Positions 1-12,400 of a stretch of 64,000 bases of DNA are shown piece by piece. The translations under genes were made by a program, and so were the position numbers. Source of the DNA: Galbula dea (Eukaryota; Chordata; Aves; Piciformes; Galbulidae); NCBI GenBank assembly GCA_013399015.1, contig VWZX01008144.1, positions 421,053-485,052 of the forward strand, read 5' to 3'. Under the pieces are notes generated by a model, which searched no databases, was not told the origin of the DNA, and was given only the letters and a program-made list of their open reading frames with translations. Within the stretch, counting starts at the first letter, position 1. Every line of letters starts with the position of its first letter.

Positions 1-3000
1 CTATCAGACATTTCAGCCATTCCTTGCAGGCCCTAACACTCCTCCTCAAGTTATTCATTCCCTTAGGTCTGTAACCTCTCATACAAATTCTCCTCTCTTG
101 TTCAGGATGAAAACTTCAGACAGTTTTCCTACCCTTAACATAAAAGAAACTAATCCAACAGCTCCTCCTGCACTCTTAGGAGCAGTTGATCTCATTAATT
201 AGTTTCTCTCATTTCTGAAGACCTGTTCTTTGATAGCCAAAACCCAGTTAGTGAACCTGTTGACATTCCTTCCCATCTAACTGATGCTGAGCTGACTCTG
301 GATCACTCAGGCTGAAGCCCTCTTTTAAGAGAACACAAAAATGGGTACAAAAGCAGCACCCTTTTGGGGAGCTCACACTGGAAGCCACCACTGCTCCCAG
401 GCATGTGTCAAAGGGCACAGAAGTGATGTCCCTGGCAGTGCAGATGCAGGGCTGACATTTTGAGACATATTTTGACAACAACAGGTGAAAGAGGTGGAAA
501 CTATCCCCACTATGAGGGTGGTTAGGCAGTGGAACAGGTTGCCCAGAGAGATTGTGGAAGCCTCATCCCTGGAAGCTTTTAAGACCAGGCTGGATGGGGC
601 CCTGGGCAACCTGATCTAGTGGGAGGTGTCCCTGCCAGGCAGGGGGGTTGGAACTAGATGATCTTTGAGGTCCCTTCTAACTCTGGCAATTCTATGATCC
701 TATGATCCTGTTGTGCTTGCAGCAGGACTTCTCTGTCCCCTGGCACATCCAGTTAAGATCACTCCTGCAATGACCAGGAACTTTGCTTCAGACTCTGGTT
801 TGAGCATCAAGCTGTGGAGGCACTGGAGCCCAAAATACCCATGCCCCTGCTAGAAGAGATCCTGGACAGAAGGAAAGGATGGATGCTTCTACCAGCTCCA
901 GTTTCAGTGCTGTACTATGGACTGGTTGCTCTGAACTCTGCAATGAGCTGGGCCACAGGACATCATGCATGAGAGGTTACCTGCTCTTTCCCTGTATCCA
1001 GTTTTAGCTAAGTCACAATCTGCATCTGAGCCACCACTCACATCCTCCACCCTGCCACCACACCCTACATGACAGAAACCCTAATCAAGCCACAAAGTTA
1101 AGCACTCAAAAAAATAGGAATGCTAAGAAAAAGCTCCCTAGAAAAAGAGGGGTTTACAGAAAGGCTTCACAACACATCATGTACTGGTTTTCCAGCAAAC
1201 AAAATCAGACTTGCTCCATGCACAGCTTAGATCAGGCACAGAAAGAACCCAGTTGTCTAGAAAAAAGGCTGTCACATGTAAAACCTCTGCATGCCTTGCT
1301 GAATAAATATGTAGCTAATGAGGCAGTGACTCTGAGAAGAAAAAGGAAAGCCTCCTCTTTATCAACCCTTGGAGAACTGGATCCTACCTCTGCCAGCTCA
1401 GAGCTCCAGTGCAATGCTGGAATGAATCAGGTAACTGAAACCTTCAGAGCTGGCTGCTAATTTCATGTTCACTTTCCCAGGACTGCACCTGAGACACCAG
1501 AGATCTCAACTGCACATATGCCACAGGCCCACCACTTTAATCCAGGCAACTGCTGAAAGAAGTAAGCACTTTCCACTTGTCTGGGGGGGAAAAAAAATAT
1601 CAAGAATAAAACCTACAAATAAACCAAGCCTAAAGAAAAGGGAACCCCTCCCAGGTCAGCCTGCATCTGGCAATTTCTGCCTTATTTTCCTGTGCTACAG
1701 CAGGGAAAAAGTGATGCACCCAGCCTCACTGGAGCACTCCCCAAATACTGTTGTTATTTGCTGGGAACCTAGGGGCTAAAACAAGAGCACAAAGGGATCC
1801 CACAGAAGGAGATGGATTTTGTATTTGGAGCAGGGTTTGGAAGCTCTGCAGCACAAGGAGCAGAGAGTGACTGAAGAGGTTAGAAGCAAACACTGAATGA
1901 TGGGCAGGAATCCTGCAGTATGTGATCATGTAACTAAAGGCTGAACCCTGTGCCCAAGCAGCAGAATAATGAGGGCAGAATGGTTTTGGTTGGTTCAGTT
2001 GGGTTTTTTTCAATAGGAAGAGAGAGAAAAACTGGCTGCATTTTAACTACCTAATTTCATGAAGACAAAGAGAAGAGTGCAGGGAGAAGGCAGCAACAGA
2101 CATACATGAAAAATCCTAATCTCCCTGCTGCTGATGCAGCTTTCACAGCTAGGAGCTCAGCTGCAGGCATCCCTCCACAGGTCTCTGCTGACAGCCACAA
2201 TATCCCCAGCAGATGCCATGCCCTTTGCTTCACTCATGCCTGTCTCTCTCCTCTCCCATCCCCATTCCATACTCAGCCACGCTGCTTCTGGAGGGGGAAA
2301 TTCACTAGGCACTGTCACACACTAGCCCTCCAGGATAAGGTGGATGCTTCTGCTGGCAGCAGCCTCCTTGGTCTTCCTGCATTGAGCTGTGCCCACACTC
2401 AGGGATACTCCAGGATGGACACTTGGTCAGTGACTGTGTGCAGGACATTAACTGAGGGACTTATTGAGATAGGCAGGAGTTCTCAGCCCACCTGTCATGG
2501 CTCTGGTCAGGCTCACTCAGACAGAAAGCAGACATCATTCATGCCACTGAGCACAACAGTGCTTTCCACTTACTATAATCCTGTGTCAGGGGAACTAACT
2601 GATGTGACAAACTAGGACAGGAGGTCTCCAAGCTGTGCACTGAACACAGCACGCTAGGGCACCCTGCAAGTTTCAGCTGCACAGGCAGGGTACAGCTTTC
2701 CCCAAAACACAAAGGAAAGCAGGTTATAAACAGTATTTTGTCATTTATGGCTTCTGCAAATCAGCATACACAATGCAACTGCTTACAGGAAAGCAACAGA
2801 CTTCCCCACAAACTACTGCATTCAACACATCAAAAAAACCCCACAAATCAGTCAGTGGATGTGCTGCACTTGCAGGTAACTGTGTGATAAAAGAAAAGGA
2901 TTAAAGCCTGGAGAGTCAGCTGAAAGGTAAGCTGATGACCAGGCACACAAGGACATAACTGGCAAACAGGCAGCACAATGGTATTAGTGGTTCTGCTGAA

Positions 3001-3352
3001 ACCACACTCCACTAAAGAGCCTTCTCCAGGCTCACCAAAAGGCCCTACAAGGAGTTATCTGGCACTTCCTCTGCCCCAGGCTCTGCTTGCAGGGGCAGTC
3101 TGATGCTGTGCCAGGCATTGTTCTTCCTGATCTTGAGGCTGCCTTCATAGCTCAGCTCTCACTGCTGCCACAGTTCAGCTCAGCAAGATCTAAGACAACA
3201 AACACGTGCAGTCTGTGCTGTGCAAAAGGGAGGCAAAATGGCCAGGTAAGGTTAGTGCATCACTTGGTAACCCATGTGGTAAGATGTTGCCTTGCAGACA
3301 CACACACAGAATCCCTTGCCCACAGAGTTTTCCTTATTTCAGGTTTGTTTAC
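1..3352 (-). other. ZBTB40 intron 5 (partial)
   Basis: No coding exon was found on either strand. It holds one CR1 tail (508-710). The remaining sequence is non-repetitive to the eye, with short open frames of random character. The left 200 bases are open on plus (2-202, 66 codons to a stop) without a recognisable product. Confidence 0.7.
508..710 (+). mobile_element. CR1 LINE 3' end
   Basis: The CR1 3' UTR pattern is present: 'tgagggtggttaggca', then 'ggttgcccagagag', 'ctagtgggaggtgtccctgc', 'ggttggaactagatgatctt', and the tail 'attctatgatcctatgat'. The copy is 5'-truncated. It belongs to the same subfamily as the copy at 17.2-17.6 kb. Confidence 0.9.
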
Positions 3353-3495
3353 CCTCTTCTCCGAGGTGCTGAGGAATCCCTCTTCTGCTGCCTCCAGGAA
3401 CTCTAGGATGGGGCTGAGCTGTGTCACGCTCTGCATCAGCTCCTCCCTGCAGCCCAGCAAGCGAGCGGCCAGCGTCTCTCCCTCGTCTGGGCTCT
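3353..3495 (-). CDS. ZBTB40: ZBTB40 exon 5
   Basis: This 143-nt exon encodes residues 353-400 (phase 1 in, phase 0 out). The acceptor is CCCTTTCCCCCAG/AGAGCC and the donor AGAAGAGG/GTAAAC. The peptide contains EELMQSVTQLSPILEFLE followed by EEGFLSTSEKR, which matches the conserved ZBTB40 segment ending in EKR at the same exon border. It is the last ZBTB40 exon found. I looked for the next exon (human continues with a short cysteine-containing stretch) on the minus strand between 1 and 3,352 and did not find it, so it most likely lies to the left of the window. Confidence 0.92.
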
Positions 3496-6400
3496 CTGGG
3501 GGAAAGGGATTCAGAAACACAAGAGAAGAAACAAGTCAGTCTGAAGGAGCTGACAGGCTCCTGAAGCGAGTGAGGCTCTGTGAAAGATCTAAGTGAATAG
3601 CAAAGCTCATCCCAAACACAAGCAGCAGAGGAAAACCACTTGACTATTCTCTTTAAACTCTATGAAAGGAAAACGTCTCATTTATCTAACACAGCACAAA
3701 GCCATAAAGCAAGCTGGAGGTTAACACCAGGTTTGCAAGGCCACTGCTTTGTGTCAGACTCAAGAAAGGAGCTTTCAATCCCGAGGCTCAGCTGTGCTCT
3801 GACTCATGCTGGCTGCACAGCCATCGATCCAGCCCTGCAGGCAGCGATGGGGAGAGCCCTGCTCTACCCTCACCCTGCTGCTGTGGGACAGAAACGCTCC
3901 AGGATCTTGGCCAGCATAAACCTCCTGCATCCTAGTAAGGACACAGAGTTTCTGGAGACCTGCTTTGTCTGCAAGGTTGCCCACTCACTTTGCCAGAGGC
4001 TGCACCCAATCGATTCTCTACCTGTTTGCTGTAGGGTTTCTCTGCTGCTCTCTTCTCTCTCCAGCAAAACTGCTCTCAGCTTGGGATTTGCATCTTGAAA
4101 CAGCATCAGTAAAGACACAAGGGTCTGGGCATCCAGGGGGTGAGGACCCAGGGGCTGAGCACCCTTCACTTTGCTCAGTAGCATCCTGAACACTGACTGT
4201 TCCCCTGCCTCTGCCAGACAGGCAACCAGAGCCTACAACAGAACAGGCAAACAGGGAAGGTTTTAATAACAGAGTCAACTGCCCTATATAAACTGAAACA
4301 AGAAGCAGAATTCTGGGGCTTTTGTTCAGTGGACAAGACATTAAAGCAAAATTTAAAAAACCCCAAACAACTACATAGACACACATCATCAAACTCAAGC
4401 TCTGGTCTGTGGCCACCAGTCCCAAGAAGGAGGGCAGCAAGTCCTGACTGCCAGGCCTTACCAAGTTCCACAAAGCAGAGCTGGTTCCAGCACCAAACAT
4501 CTCTTCAGTTTTTCCCCTAACAGCCAAGAGCTCCCCAGCAGAGAGGGACCTGGGGGTGCTGATTGACGGCCGGCTGAACATGAGCCAGCAGTGTGCCCAG
4601 GTGGCTAAGAAGGCCAATGGCATCCTGGCTTGCATCAGGAATAGTGTGACAAGTAGGAGCAGGGAGGTGATCTTGCCACTGTACTTGGCACTGGTGAAGC
4701 CACACCTTGTGCGCAGTTTTGGGCACCACAGTATAGGAGGGACATTGAGGTACTGGAGAGGGTGCAGAGAAGGGCAACTAAGCTAATGAGGGGTCTGGAG
4801 AACAGGCCTTATGAGGAGAGGCTTAGGGAGNNNNNNNNNTAATGATTCTGTGATTCTGTGAGTCTAAAAGATAACTAAACTATGGTTTCAACACCGCTAC
4901 TTTGGAAGCCCAAGGCTAGGGCAGGGGATACTGGATTTCACTGCAGAACAAGGAGATCACTTGCACAGAAATCAGAGAGCATTTTCAGTGGGACTTTGAG
5001 GAATCTCCATCCTGAAGTTGCAATGGAGCTGCATCCCCTAGAGAAAGCTTTGGAGAGCAGGCACACAAACTCTGAGTGTTGTGGGCTCTCAGCACGCCTG
5101 GCAATCACACCCAGAGCTCCAAAATCCACTCCAGTGACCTGAAACAGCAAGCAGAGGCAAACATGCCTACAGAGTTATGGAAACAAAAGGAAAAGACAGA
5201 AGCTGTAACTCTTGCTGCCGTTTCCCCGGAGCCCTTTAGCGCTGTAAATATTGCCCCTAAAGACAGAGGCTCCCCAGCTCTCCAGGAGCAATGCCAGCCT
5301 TTCAGAGCAGGCATCCTTTATGAGAGACTCCAGGGATGCTATGAAAGTACCTTTGAAGTGGAGAGCTTAGCCCAGCTCCAGAGAGAGCAGCCATTTTCTG
5401 CTGTCATTGTCATTTTTCTCTCTGTGATGAAAAGACTGAATGCAAGGGCTTGGGGCCGCACCAGGGGAGGGCAGCCTTGCCTCTCCTAGCAGGTGGAAAC
5501 GCTGACGGATTAGGGCAGCGTGACAGTGCAGTGACCTATCGCAGAGAGTCTCCACAGAGAGGAAGCTGCAGGAGTCCCAGCTCTTCCCTGCTAACGGCAT
5601 CTTTCTGGCTGAACAGAGAGACGTGGACATGAAGGGCTGTGCTATCCAGGAGGAAAGGAGATGCCACAGACGTGCTGCAGAACAAGCTTCAAGGTATATT
5701 GTTTTAATGCAAACATTAACTTGTAATGAGACTTGATAAGCAGATCATGTTTGTTCTCAAGGTTTGCATGCCTGGCCCCTTCCAGATCAAAATGATCCTG
5801 TAAAACACAAAGTATCTTGACTTTCACCATGCTAAAGGTGCTCAGCACCCTGCCAATTACATCTTCTAACGTGGCTGAAATGTAACTTGCACTGTCACAG
5901 TATTTTTTTCCTCTCATTGTTTCTTTTTTTAATTAAAGTCAGGACAGCATTGCTAGCCAGAGCTCCAGATAACATCCCTTCCCTGGTACATGGATTTGGC
6001 TAATGGAAATGAGTTCTCAGAAACTGAAAGGCTCTGCTCTTTATAGTCCCTTTCCAGAAGACCCTTCCTTGGACATGCTGCTCAGTGGGAACAGCAGCCT
6101 TTTAGCATTGTTTTGAAAGAGCACACAGTGCATTTTAGACTTACTTTGAAGCACTAACAATTCCCAAAGATCCTGGAAAAAACAGAGAAATACTGATATT
6201 AGCTGGAATCTCAGCTTCCACTTAGTCATAATGTGCCCACACGCTGCAGTCTGAGCCATTAGGCTTCCACAGCCTGGGACACTTGCAAAACCCTTCATGG
6301 TCAGACTGGCACAAATCAGCACACACCCAGTGCCCAGGCAGAGCAAGAGACAGGCTCTGAGCAGGGAAGCCAAGTCACCAAGACCTGCCTTAAGCATGAG

Positions 6401-9400
6401 CTGCTCAATATCCACTGAGAAGTACCAGTTCTGGTGGCCACAACACTCCTAACTCAGTACCCTAAGGGTGACACACCATGAAACAGCCCTCCCAGTTCAT
6501 CTTAAAACTCCCCCATTCTCAAGGCAGCCCCAAGGCAAGCTCTGAACAGGAACCCCTGCAGGAAATGCCACAGGAGGTAGGAGATCTCCACATGATCTCC
6601 ACATCTTCCACATTCCAGATTGCTTTCTGAATACATTCAACTCCTGCACTGCTGTTTCCCTTTGCCCCACTGCAGGACTCCCCCTGCTGCTTTGCATAGG
6701 GAGATCATAGAATCATACAATGGTTTTGTTTTGAAGAGAGCTTGAAGATGATCTAATTCCAACCCCCTGCCATGAGCAGGGACACCTGCCACTAGACCAG
6801 GTTGCTCCATTTAAGCAGGTCTTGAACAATTTGAGGGACAGGGCATTCACAGTCTCTCTGGAAAACCTGTTCCACCCCTCTCCCAGGGAAATTTTCTTCC
6901 TTACATTCAATCTAAATCTACCTTCTCTCAGTTTAAAGCCATTACCCCTTGTCCTACCATTACACACCCTTGTAAAAAGTCCCTCTCCAGCCTTCTTGTG
7001 GGCCCTCTTCACAGGCACAATGCTGCTCACACAGAGCCACAGCCTGCTTTGGAAACAGGCAGGTGTTGCATTAGCACCATGTCTCCCAGCCATCCACAAC
7101 GCTCTTAGGAAGACAGTGCCACTTGGGACCTCCACCTCCCCCTCCAACACCATCTGATGGTTTTCTGGGTAGGGACAGGGATGCTTGAAGAACAGCCCTG
7201 TAGGAAGCAACCCTGAGCCTAGGCTGAGCTAAACTCAACTGGTGGAGCATGCTGGGGCACATCCTGGGACCCAGAGAGGACCTCAACCCAGATGGGCAAG
7301 TAATGTACATGCTACCAGGGAGTGCAATGGCCCAAACCCAAGCCTGTGCAGGGAACCCTGAGGATGTGGGGAGAGAAGGAGGCCAGGGCAGCGCAGCCAC
7401 TAGCCCAGCTGCCCACTAGCCTCTTTGCTGCAAGTGGGCAAGCAGAGTTATGGATTTTCATGCCTTACCCACACTCCTTCTCCCACTGTGAGAGCACATC
7501 CCAGCAAAAAGCCACTTCAGTGACTATTACTGAGGGATCTCCCTCAAACATTGGCTTTACAGAAAGCAGAGGCACCCAATGGGTGGTGGGGAAGGATCTG
7601 CATGCGACAAGCTGGAAAGCCATGGGGTTTAGGGTGACAGAAGCAGCTTGATCTCTTCAGACCCCTCATAAGCCAAGGAACACTCAGTTACAAGACTCAC
7701 CCTTGAAGGCAGTAAATCCTGTGCCAGTCCCTCAGTGCCTCTGCTCCCTGGGAAGAGCTGCACTGGCTATTCAGCAAACTGCAAAGTCCCTGCCCACAGG
7801 AGGCTGGGCACCATGGGGAAACTTCCAGAGTCATCAGCATCAACCCCCTGTGAACACAAGCTGCTTTGGCTTTGGGGTTTTTTTAACTAGTTAACATTTG
7901 ATGTACATAAGGTGAAGGAAATACAAAAAAGCCACTGGAAACCTGTGCAGACAAATCCACTGGCTACAGCCTGGGTGACATGGGCAGCACAGGGCCTGGC
8001 TCTACATGGGCAGACCACACCACAAAGTCAATCAACTATCACTCTGCATACAATAATCAGAGAAAAACTACACTCTTATGTCTAGTTCAGAAATCTGAAG
8101 TGCTTTTTTTTTTCCCCAAGCTTGCATTTGTACATGACTGATGAGAGACACCCCAGGACCAGAAACACTCTAAGGAGGATGCAGCCCTCCTTGCTTGTCA
8201 GTTCTGGTGGCCACAGCACTCCTAACTCAGTACCCCAAGGGTCACATACCATGAAACAGCCCTCCCAGTTCATCTTAAAGCTCCCCCATTCTCAAGGCAG
8301 CCCCAAGGCAAGCTCTGAACAGGAACCCCTGCAGGAAATGCCACAGGAGGTAGGAGATCTCCAGATGATCTCCAGATCTTCCACACAGGGAACATAACAG
8401 AAACAGAAGCTTAGCTGAAACTTCCACACAAGTACACCAGAACAGGAGGAAAAAAAGTTTGCCAGCTTTGCCACTCCAAAATCAACCCTCCCAGCCTAGC
8501 ACTCCTCATCAGGATGCAGAAGATAATGGGAAACTTCTTTCTTTTGCCACATCCAGAAGTCCCTGCAGCTGCAAAGGAAGGACAACAATAATTGGACAGG
8601 CCCATAGGCAATGGAAATGATCCACAAGCACAGTGACATTTATTGTTGGTGGGAGAATCAGCACTCCCCCACTCCATCTGAACCCAGGAGTAGAGGAACA
8701 AATGAGCTGTGCAATGATTTGAATTGAGTTTCTCTAAGAGAGCACAGGAAGATAAGACTTGACACCAGCAAAGCTCTTCTATGCTTCCCCAAATTACTGC
8801 AATTTCAGTCTCGTTCTCATTTCCAAGCAGGTTTCATCCAAGCCAGAACCAAATTAGATAGGAATAGCTTATGTGAGATACACAGAGAGAGAGAGACTCT
8901 AAAACAAAAACAACCCCAAAATCCCATCTCCCTGAACAGAACAGCAACTTATCTGCATTTTTCAGCCCAGGAAGCAGAAACATAACATCAAACTTTGAGA
9001 GAAGCAATCATTCTAACAAAAGCAAGCCCTGCACCACAAACCCCCTTGGGGAGAAACCCCACAACCTAACAAATCTCCACTGGAGGTAGAAGGAAATAAG
9101 GCAGCAACACTGGCAGAGAGCAGAGGGGAGAGCTGCAGGGATGAGCTCACAAGCAAAGGAATAGAAATACAGAGGCTACATCCCAGGCAAAACCCAAAGC
9201 AGAGCAGCCTTGATGGCAACAGGCAGGCTTGCTAAACTCCCACCAACATCTGCAAGCCCCCACACTGCCCAGGCTTTGCTGTCCCAAACACAGCAGTTTG
9301 TCTAGAGAGATAAGCCACACACCAAAGGCTCCTGAGCAGGAGGAGGACATGCAGCAGGGGCAGGAGATCTCCCCTCTGGCAGGGCAAGCACACCCAGCAA

Positions 9401-12400
9401 GACTGCTTAGTGCTAAGAAATAGCTTCTTCCCAGCTTCCAGACTGACTTGTATTTGCCCTGAGGCACCTCAGAGACTTCAAGCAAATGACTGGCAAAAAT
9501 CATACCAAAAAGGGAGGGAAAAAGAAAAGGAGAAGAAAAAAAACTCCATTGACATCTACCACTGGAACCATTTCAGCCTTAATTAGGGATCCTGAGCTGG
9601 GCTCTTTGGAGCTGAACCTGCACTTCAAGCATGATTTTAAACACACTGCTATGTTTCCCCTGAAGAAAACACCAGGGCCTTGGGGGAAAAGCTGCTCTGC
9701 CTGCTGGAAACAGAGCCCAGGCTCACTGCCACTGCCCACAGGTCCTGCTTTTCCCAGAGGGGAGCTCAGAGAGGGACAGATCTGGCTGAGCCCTTGCTTA
9801 GGACAGGCTGCAGTCTGTCCCTGATGCTGCCCCAGGGCTGACACTTTTCATGCTGGTCACAGCTGAGAAGTGATTTTTCAGGGAGGCTTAAAGAAAATCC
9901 ATTTCTCATTTATTCAGCATTTATTTATAGCTGCAGAAAAACTGCCCAGCTGCTGTTTTGTGGTCAGACACCCAAACTGTCTCTGGGCTCCACAACCTCT
10001 CACTTGACTCCTGCTGCAACAGCTCATTTGGGAGCACAGAGGCCTGGGCACAGGTCTGCAAGCTTCACCTGCTGGGTCTGGGAGGTGCTGAAGAAACAAC
10101 AGTTACTGCAGAGCAATAGAAAACGGGGCTGTGATGCAGGGCAGAAGCACTTAGGGCACTCTGCAGGTGTACTTCTGCCTTGTGACTGTGGAGATGGCAC
10201 AAGCCAAGGGAAGGCATGCTGGCATGGGTGCTGCTTGCCAGCATGGGTGCACACAGCTGCCTGGCAGCACCCATCCACACTGCACAGCACCCTCCCCAAT
10301 CTCTGATTGCCAAGGTGCAGAACAGGTAAAACCTTAAACCTGACAATTTCCTGACCAGGGCAATGGATAAACACACAAAAATCTACTCCTCCTCAGGGTG
10401 CACAGGCATGTTGAAAGCAATATCCTCACAGGGACTTTGTCAGCCCAGCTAGGCTTGGACTTGCTGCTGCAACCATGAATTAGAATCCACATCTCCCTCC
10501 TAAAGCCACAGAGATGTTGAGTTCAACTCCATGAGGAGAGTGAGCAGCTAAGGGAACACAGGTTTCCTTCCATGAACATTCAAAGGCTCATCACAAAAGA
10601 AACCTGCACTCCCCAACTCAAGGGAATTCTCTTCCCTGCTGTAAGAAGAGTTTTTTACCCCAATAAACATGTTGCCTTGGGGTTTTAAAAGCAGAATGCC
10701 ACCACAGCCAAAATGTCCCATGGTCATACTGGTACTGGAGGGACCAAGTGACTTGAATCCTGACAGGTTCCCAGCCAGCAAGCACATGTGAACCTAGACA
10801 GCACTGCAACTCCCCCACCCCAGGGAACAGCACTTCTCAGCTAACCAGGGAGCCACTGAAAGCCAGCAAAGAACCAGTCCCACCCTCACTTGTTCCATAT
10901 ATAGAAAAGCTACACAGGGCAGTTCATGCAGGCTGGTATGGAAAACACTAGCAGAAATGGTCAGGGCAGGGAGAGCAAGAACAGCCCCATGCTCACTCCA
11001 TAGTGGCCACAGCTTTATTTGCACACAGTGTGGCCAGTACAGCAGAGTGCAGCCAGCACCAGAGGCCTCCTGGACCTGCCATAATCATTTCCCAGCTCCT
11101 TGTCCTCCTGCACACTGCCACACCAGTACAGATGGACCCTGCTGTGTCTGTGGTGGCTTTGAGCTGCTACAACAGCTAGGATCTGGATACTGCTGCTCAG
11201 AGCCCAGAGTATCCTTCAGCATTAACCAAGCACCAGAGTCCAGTATCATCTCCAACAGCAAACTGAGCACCATTCAGCAGCAACAACTGCTTTAAAGTGG
11301 CACACTGCCAGGAGAAGCACTGCAGGGGAGCAGCCCTAACCCCTCCCCCAGCCCTGTTCCCCACCAGCAGCCTGCCACATGCAGGGTGGAGCAGATGCTC
11401 TGTGGCAAGCCCTTGCTGAGGGCTCAGGAAGTCTATTTTGGGATCTCAGGTGTCAATACCGTTCCCAAAGCAAATGCCATACACAGAAGAGAAATCAGTG
11501 CTGATGCTCTCCTACAACACAATGAAGATGTCTTCAGGGCAGGACATAGACTTCTTTACCTACATGCAGGAGCAGCTTGCTCTTACAGCTGCTCCTCTCC
11601 AGGGTGATGTTCAGGTGAGCATGTGTTGCCCTTCAAACAATCAAAGGCAAAAGTTGCCCACGAAACAATTTCCTAAACAGGCCAAAAAACTGTTCTAGCC
11701 CTCAGCAGGGTGAAGAAAAAACTTCTCTCATTTCCCCAGGTAAACACACCTACCTCCTTTTGAGAAGCATCAATTTCTCTGCACTCTTCTAGCCTTTTCA
11801 GCACAGCTTGGGCATCAGAAAGGGCCTCAGAGAAAACACTTTCATATTGAAGAAAGAAATCCAGTTTACAGCTTCTGCTCTCTGCTGCTGTGTGAGAGAA
11901 AGAAGATGAGTTATTTGCTAATTGAAGGGATTCACAGAAAGCATGATGTGACTGAAAGGCATCAGTTTGTAACCAGCACATTGGCTATAGTAGGGAAACT
12001 GTGACTCACAAATCCCTTCTAAAGATATCACACAGCCTGGAGGGAAAACCAACAGTTTATTTAACACCAGTTATAAATGGAACATTTGTTTTAAATCCAG
12101 TACAGCCTCTGCTTTGCTCCCATGCTGAACAGGAGTCTAAAGGATAAGGCAGCATTAGCAGGCAGCTCTGTTCACTTACTGTTCCACAGATTGCCTTCTC
12201 AACCCCACATCCTGCCCTAGCACAGATCCTACTGTATGTCAGATGCAATCACATGCATGGGTAAGAAAAGTTGTGCTCACCACAGCTCTGGTGAGTTGGT
12301 GGGACTGAAGCAACTGCAAAGGCCACAGGAGAGTATTGCACAGTGCTAAAGAAAGACAGACCCTGCAGCAAAGGGGCACATGCTGGTGTTGTTCCCAACC

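Larger units (their letters stand above)
4233..11753 (-). other. ZBTB40 intron 3
   Basis: About 7.5 kb. Contents: a CR1 RT fragment with an assembly gap (4520-4863), an AT-rich stretch with a 91-codon minus frame (5642-5917), one arm each of a 186-bp duplication (6426-6611 and 8199-8384), a CR1 tail (6704-7015), purine-rich stretches near 8885 and 9510, and a 10-bp inverted repeat (10224-10274). No exon matching ZBTB40 was seen. Confidence 0.75.

Noticed and set aside
2..202. 66-codon frame on plus, open from the left edge to a TAG
   Set aside because: No recognised family, no splice acceptor visible, and the opposite strand is also largely open over part of it; most likely chance in intron 5.
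4018..4635. 205-codon minus frame covering ZBTB40 exon 4 and part of a CR1
   Set aside because: It reads exon 4 in the wrong frame and runs through the intron and a transposon; a shadow frame.
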